Assembly (NCBI GenBank): GCA_964592475.1
Contig: CAZQEZ010000198.1
Location: 1 to 7,033 of the forward strand
Direction of reading: 5' to 3'
From: CAZQEZ01 sp964592475
GTDB taxonomy: Bacteria; Bacteroidota; Bacteroidia; Cytophagales; Cyclobacteriaceae
DNA length: 7,033 nucleotides
Of this stretch, positions 5,749 through 7,033 are shown piece by piece. Position numbers and translations under genes: made by a program. The notes under the pieces are model-generated. The model saw nothing but the letters and a program-made list of their open reading frames with translations. It did no database searches and had not been told where the DNA came from. Within the stretch, counting starts at the first letter, position 1. Every line of letters begins with the position of its first letter.

Positions 5749-6743
5749 ATTTAATTATATTTTTCTCTTTCATTTTTTTACTGCCTTTAATCAGCCAGGC
5801 GCAGGATTTTAGACCGGTAAATAAAAATACCTCGAAAGAGGCCAGGAAGCTACTGGATTTCTTGAACAACATCAAAGGAAAACACATATTATCCGGACAG
5901 CACAATTATCCCCAGGAGCTCAACAGGTCCAGTGATACTATCGAAGTTTATACAGGTAAGCTACCGGTAGTTTGGGGCAGTTCGTACCGGGGCAATAGCG
6001 ATTTAAACCCGGGAATGACCGAGGAAGCCATCAGGAAGCACCGGCAGGGTAACATCATTACTTTGATGTATCACCAGCCCAGGCCCTACGCTGATTCTTT
6101 GGGTAACTTTAGAAATGATATCAGCGATAAGGAATGGCAGCAACTGATAACGCCAGGCACGAAAATCCATCAAACCTGGGCTGAGGATATCGATAAAATT
6201 GCAGCAGAATTAAAGACTTTGCAGGAAAATAATGTACCCGTATTATGGCGACCCTACCATGAAATGAATGGTGGTTGGTTCTGGTGGGGACATCGGCAGG
6301 GAAAAGAAGGTTACAATCAATTATGGAGAATGATTTATGACCGATTTACCAACCATCACAAGCTGAATAACCTGATCTGGGTATGGAATGCCAATGCACC
6401 CCTGGGCAGAAAAGTGCCGATGGATTATCATTTGTATTATCCCGGTAATGAGGTGGTGGATATTCTGGCTGCAGATATTTACGGGGGTAATTATGAGCAA
6501 AGTTACCATGATGACCTGGTGGAATTGGCTGAAGGGAAATTAATTGCCATGGGCGAAATAGGCGAAGCTCCCCAACCGGAAATTTTGGATCAGCAACCCC
6601 AATGGACCTGGTTCATGATGTGGTCGAGATTTCCCTGGAGCAAAAATACACCTGAGGAAATCGAGGCATTATACGCGCACCCAAAGGTAATTACCAAAGA
6701 TGAATTGAAGTTTAAAAATTCTAAATTTCAAATTCTAAATTAA
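5745..6743 (+). CDS. Secreted GH26 beta-mannanase-like glycoside hydrolase
   Basis: This 332-residue protein is a single GH26 (beta/alpha)8 domain behind a signal peptide (residues 1-20, ending SQAQ). The catalytic residues are visible: WRPYHEMNGGWFWWG (168-182) contains the acid/base E173, and MGEIGEAP (269-276) contains the nucleophile E271, both at the expected strand ends 4 and 7. Other family features are KGKHILSGQHNYP (44-56), ITLMYHQPRP (104-113) and LIWVWNANAP (210-219). GH26 enzymes mostly cut beta-1,4-mannans with retention of configuration; a few act on beta-1,3-xylan or mixed-linkage glucan, so mannan is likely but not proven. It has no carbohydrate-binding module. It lies 36 bases behind the oxidoreductase gene and should be in the same transcript. 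Two oddities: the signal peptide as read has no Lys or Arg at its front (see the MKTIKK frame upstream), and the last codons (KNSKFQILN) are written by an AT-rich repeat, so the natural C-terminus was probably earlier. Confidence 0.92.
   Translation: MNLIIFFSFIFLLPLISQAQDFRPVNKNTSKEARKLLDFLNNIKGKHILSGQHNYPQELNRSSDTIEVYTGKLPVVWGSSYRGNSDLNPGMTEEAIRKHRQGNIITLMYHQPRPYADSLGNFRNDISDKEWQQLITPGTKIHQTWAEDIDKIAAELKTLQENNVPVLWRPYHEMNGGWFWWGHRQGKEGYNQLWRMIYDRFTNHHKLNNLIWVWNANAPLGRKVPMDYHLYYPGNEVVDILAADIYGGNYEQSYHDDLVELAEGKLIAMGEIGEAPQPEILDQQPQWTWFMMWSRFPWSKNTPEEIEALYAHPKVITKDELKFKNSKFQILN
6717..6741. repeat. Short direct repeat forming the end of the GH26 gene
   Basis: AATTCTAAATT occurs at 6717-6727 and again at 6731-6741, a 14-base period. 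The repeat encodes the last residues of the GH26 protein and supplies its stop codon. Similar low-complexity strings are frequent between genes in Bacteroidota, which suggests that spacer sequence was captured into the reading frame. Confidence 0.6.
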
Positions 6744-6846
6744 TTAAAATGGAAAATTTATAGAGCTTTAAGAAGGCGATGAAAAGGAAATAACGGCTAC
6801 CGGCAATCGGTTATCGGCGGCCAATCGAAATTACATAAACCCAATT
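6744..6846. other. Intergenic spacer with imperfect CGG-type repeats, no gene seen
   Basis: No convincing reading frame is present (only MENL and MKRK frames followed by stops). CGGCTACCGG (6794-6803) and CGGTTATCGG (6808-6817) match at 8 of 10 positions, again 14 bases apart, and ACCG-GCAAT-CGGT (6799-6811) can form a short hairpin. There is no T-tract terminator, so the transcript may continue into the next gene. Confidence 0.4.
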
Positions 6847-6894
6847 TTTCAATTCAATAGGAACGGATTCGCTTCCGTTCCCTGCGAATTGGAA
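6847..6894. repeat. 48-base two-part palindrome upstream of the last gene
   Basis: The inner stem GGAACGGA (6860-6867) pairs perfectly with TCCGTTCC (6874-6881) around a 6-base loop TTCGCT. After a 4-by-4 internal loop, an outer stem of 9 pairs with one G-T joins 6847-6855 (TTTCAATTC) to 6886-6894 (GAATTGGAA). It ends 11 bases before the next start codon and has no T-tract on either side, so it is not an ordinary terminator. It could be a REP-like element or a hairpin in the mRNA leader of the next gene. Confidence 0.55.
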
Positions 6895-6905
6895 TAAAAC
6901 ATGAA

Positions 6906-7033
6906 ATGAAAATGAAGATTGTTAATTTATTATTTTTGGCCATTACATTAATTGAGCCTATAGAAGGATTTTCACAAGCTGATTTGCAATTCGATCTCAG
7001 CACCACCCCCTTTAGCTACCGTGGTTCTTACCT
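6906..7033 (+). CDS. N-terminus of a secreted, probably carbohydrate-active protein (3' truncated by window edge)
   Basis: ATG 6906 opens a frame that runs off the window after 42 codons; ATG 6912 is in frame and could also be the start. The product starts MKMKIVNLLFLAITLIEP and has a clear signal peptide ending near GFSQ, followed by ADLQFDLSTTPFSYRGSY. The phrase 'TPFSYRGSYL' recalls the beginning of exported MGH1-like/GH63-like glycoside hydrolases of Bacteroidota, but 20 mature residues are too few to assign it. It lies 162 bases after GH26 on the same strand, behind a strong palindrome, and its export and position fit the same degradation cluster. Confidence 0.7.
   Translation, partial: MKMKIVNLLFLAITLIEPIEGFSQADLQFDLSTTPFSYRGSY

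Noticed and set aside
6749..6792. Short frames MENL and MKRK in the spacer after GH26
   Set aside because: They are too short, in repeat-rich spacer, with no sign of coding.

Overview
The window looks like a Bacteroidota chromosome (Cytophagales, Flavobacteriia or Marinilabiliales type; I cannot place it more finely). The reasons are AT-rich spacers, start codons without clear Shine-Dalgarno sequences, signal peptides ending in the typical 'xAQ' style, a Tat-exported Gfo/Idh/MocA protein of the 'SRRNFIKQ ... SALGKN' type, a DUF1080 protein, and carbohydrate-active enzymes packed on one strand.

Left part (1-980): AT-rich and poorly recognisable. It holds the C-terminal end of an unknown plus-strand gene (1-170). 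An unrecognised 176-residue minus-strand protein (157-687) overlaps that gene tail to tail. A minus-strand remnant (762-980) codes for 72 residues that look like HEAT repeats and has no start. At about position 980 this remnant runs head-on into the C-terminal third of an ABC-2 type permease on the plus strand (980-1285). Both fragments have lost their 5' halves at the same point, so this is either a deletion or rearrangement scar or a chimeric join.

Right part (1444-7033): a plus-strand carbohydrate-degradation cluster whose products all appear to be exported. The order is a GH65-like glycosidase (1444-3516), a DUF1080 / 3-keto-disaccharide-hydrolase-like protein (3619-4329), a Tat-exported Gfo/Idh/MocA oxidoreductase (4326-5708, ATGA-coupled to the previous gene), a GH26 beta-mannanase-like enzyme (5745-6743), and the first 42 codons of another secreted protein (6906 to the window end). 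The DUF1080 + Gfo/Idh/MocA pair suggests oxidative glycoside cleavage: a sugar is oxidised at C3, then the 3-keto-glycoside is cleaved. GH26 would cut a mannan-type backbone and GH65 would trim alpha-glucosyl-type linkages. The substrate is inferred, not shown. No SusC/SusD pair or regulator is present in the window.

The DUF1080-Gfo-GH26 trio is bracketed by palindromic intergenic elements: a double hairpin at 3536-3580 and a 48-base two-part hairpin at 6847-6894. Short AT repeats have also become the last codons of the GH26 gene. Other oddities are a leucine where GH65 hydrolases usually carry a second catalytic glutamate, and an A6 tract that separates a small lysine-rich reading frame (MKTIKK) from the GH26 signal peptide, which itself has no positive charge.
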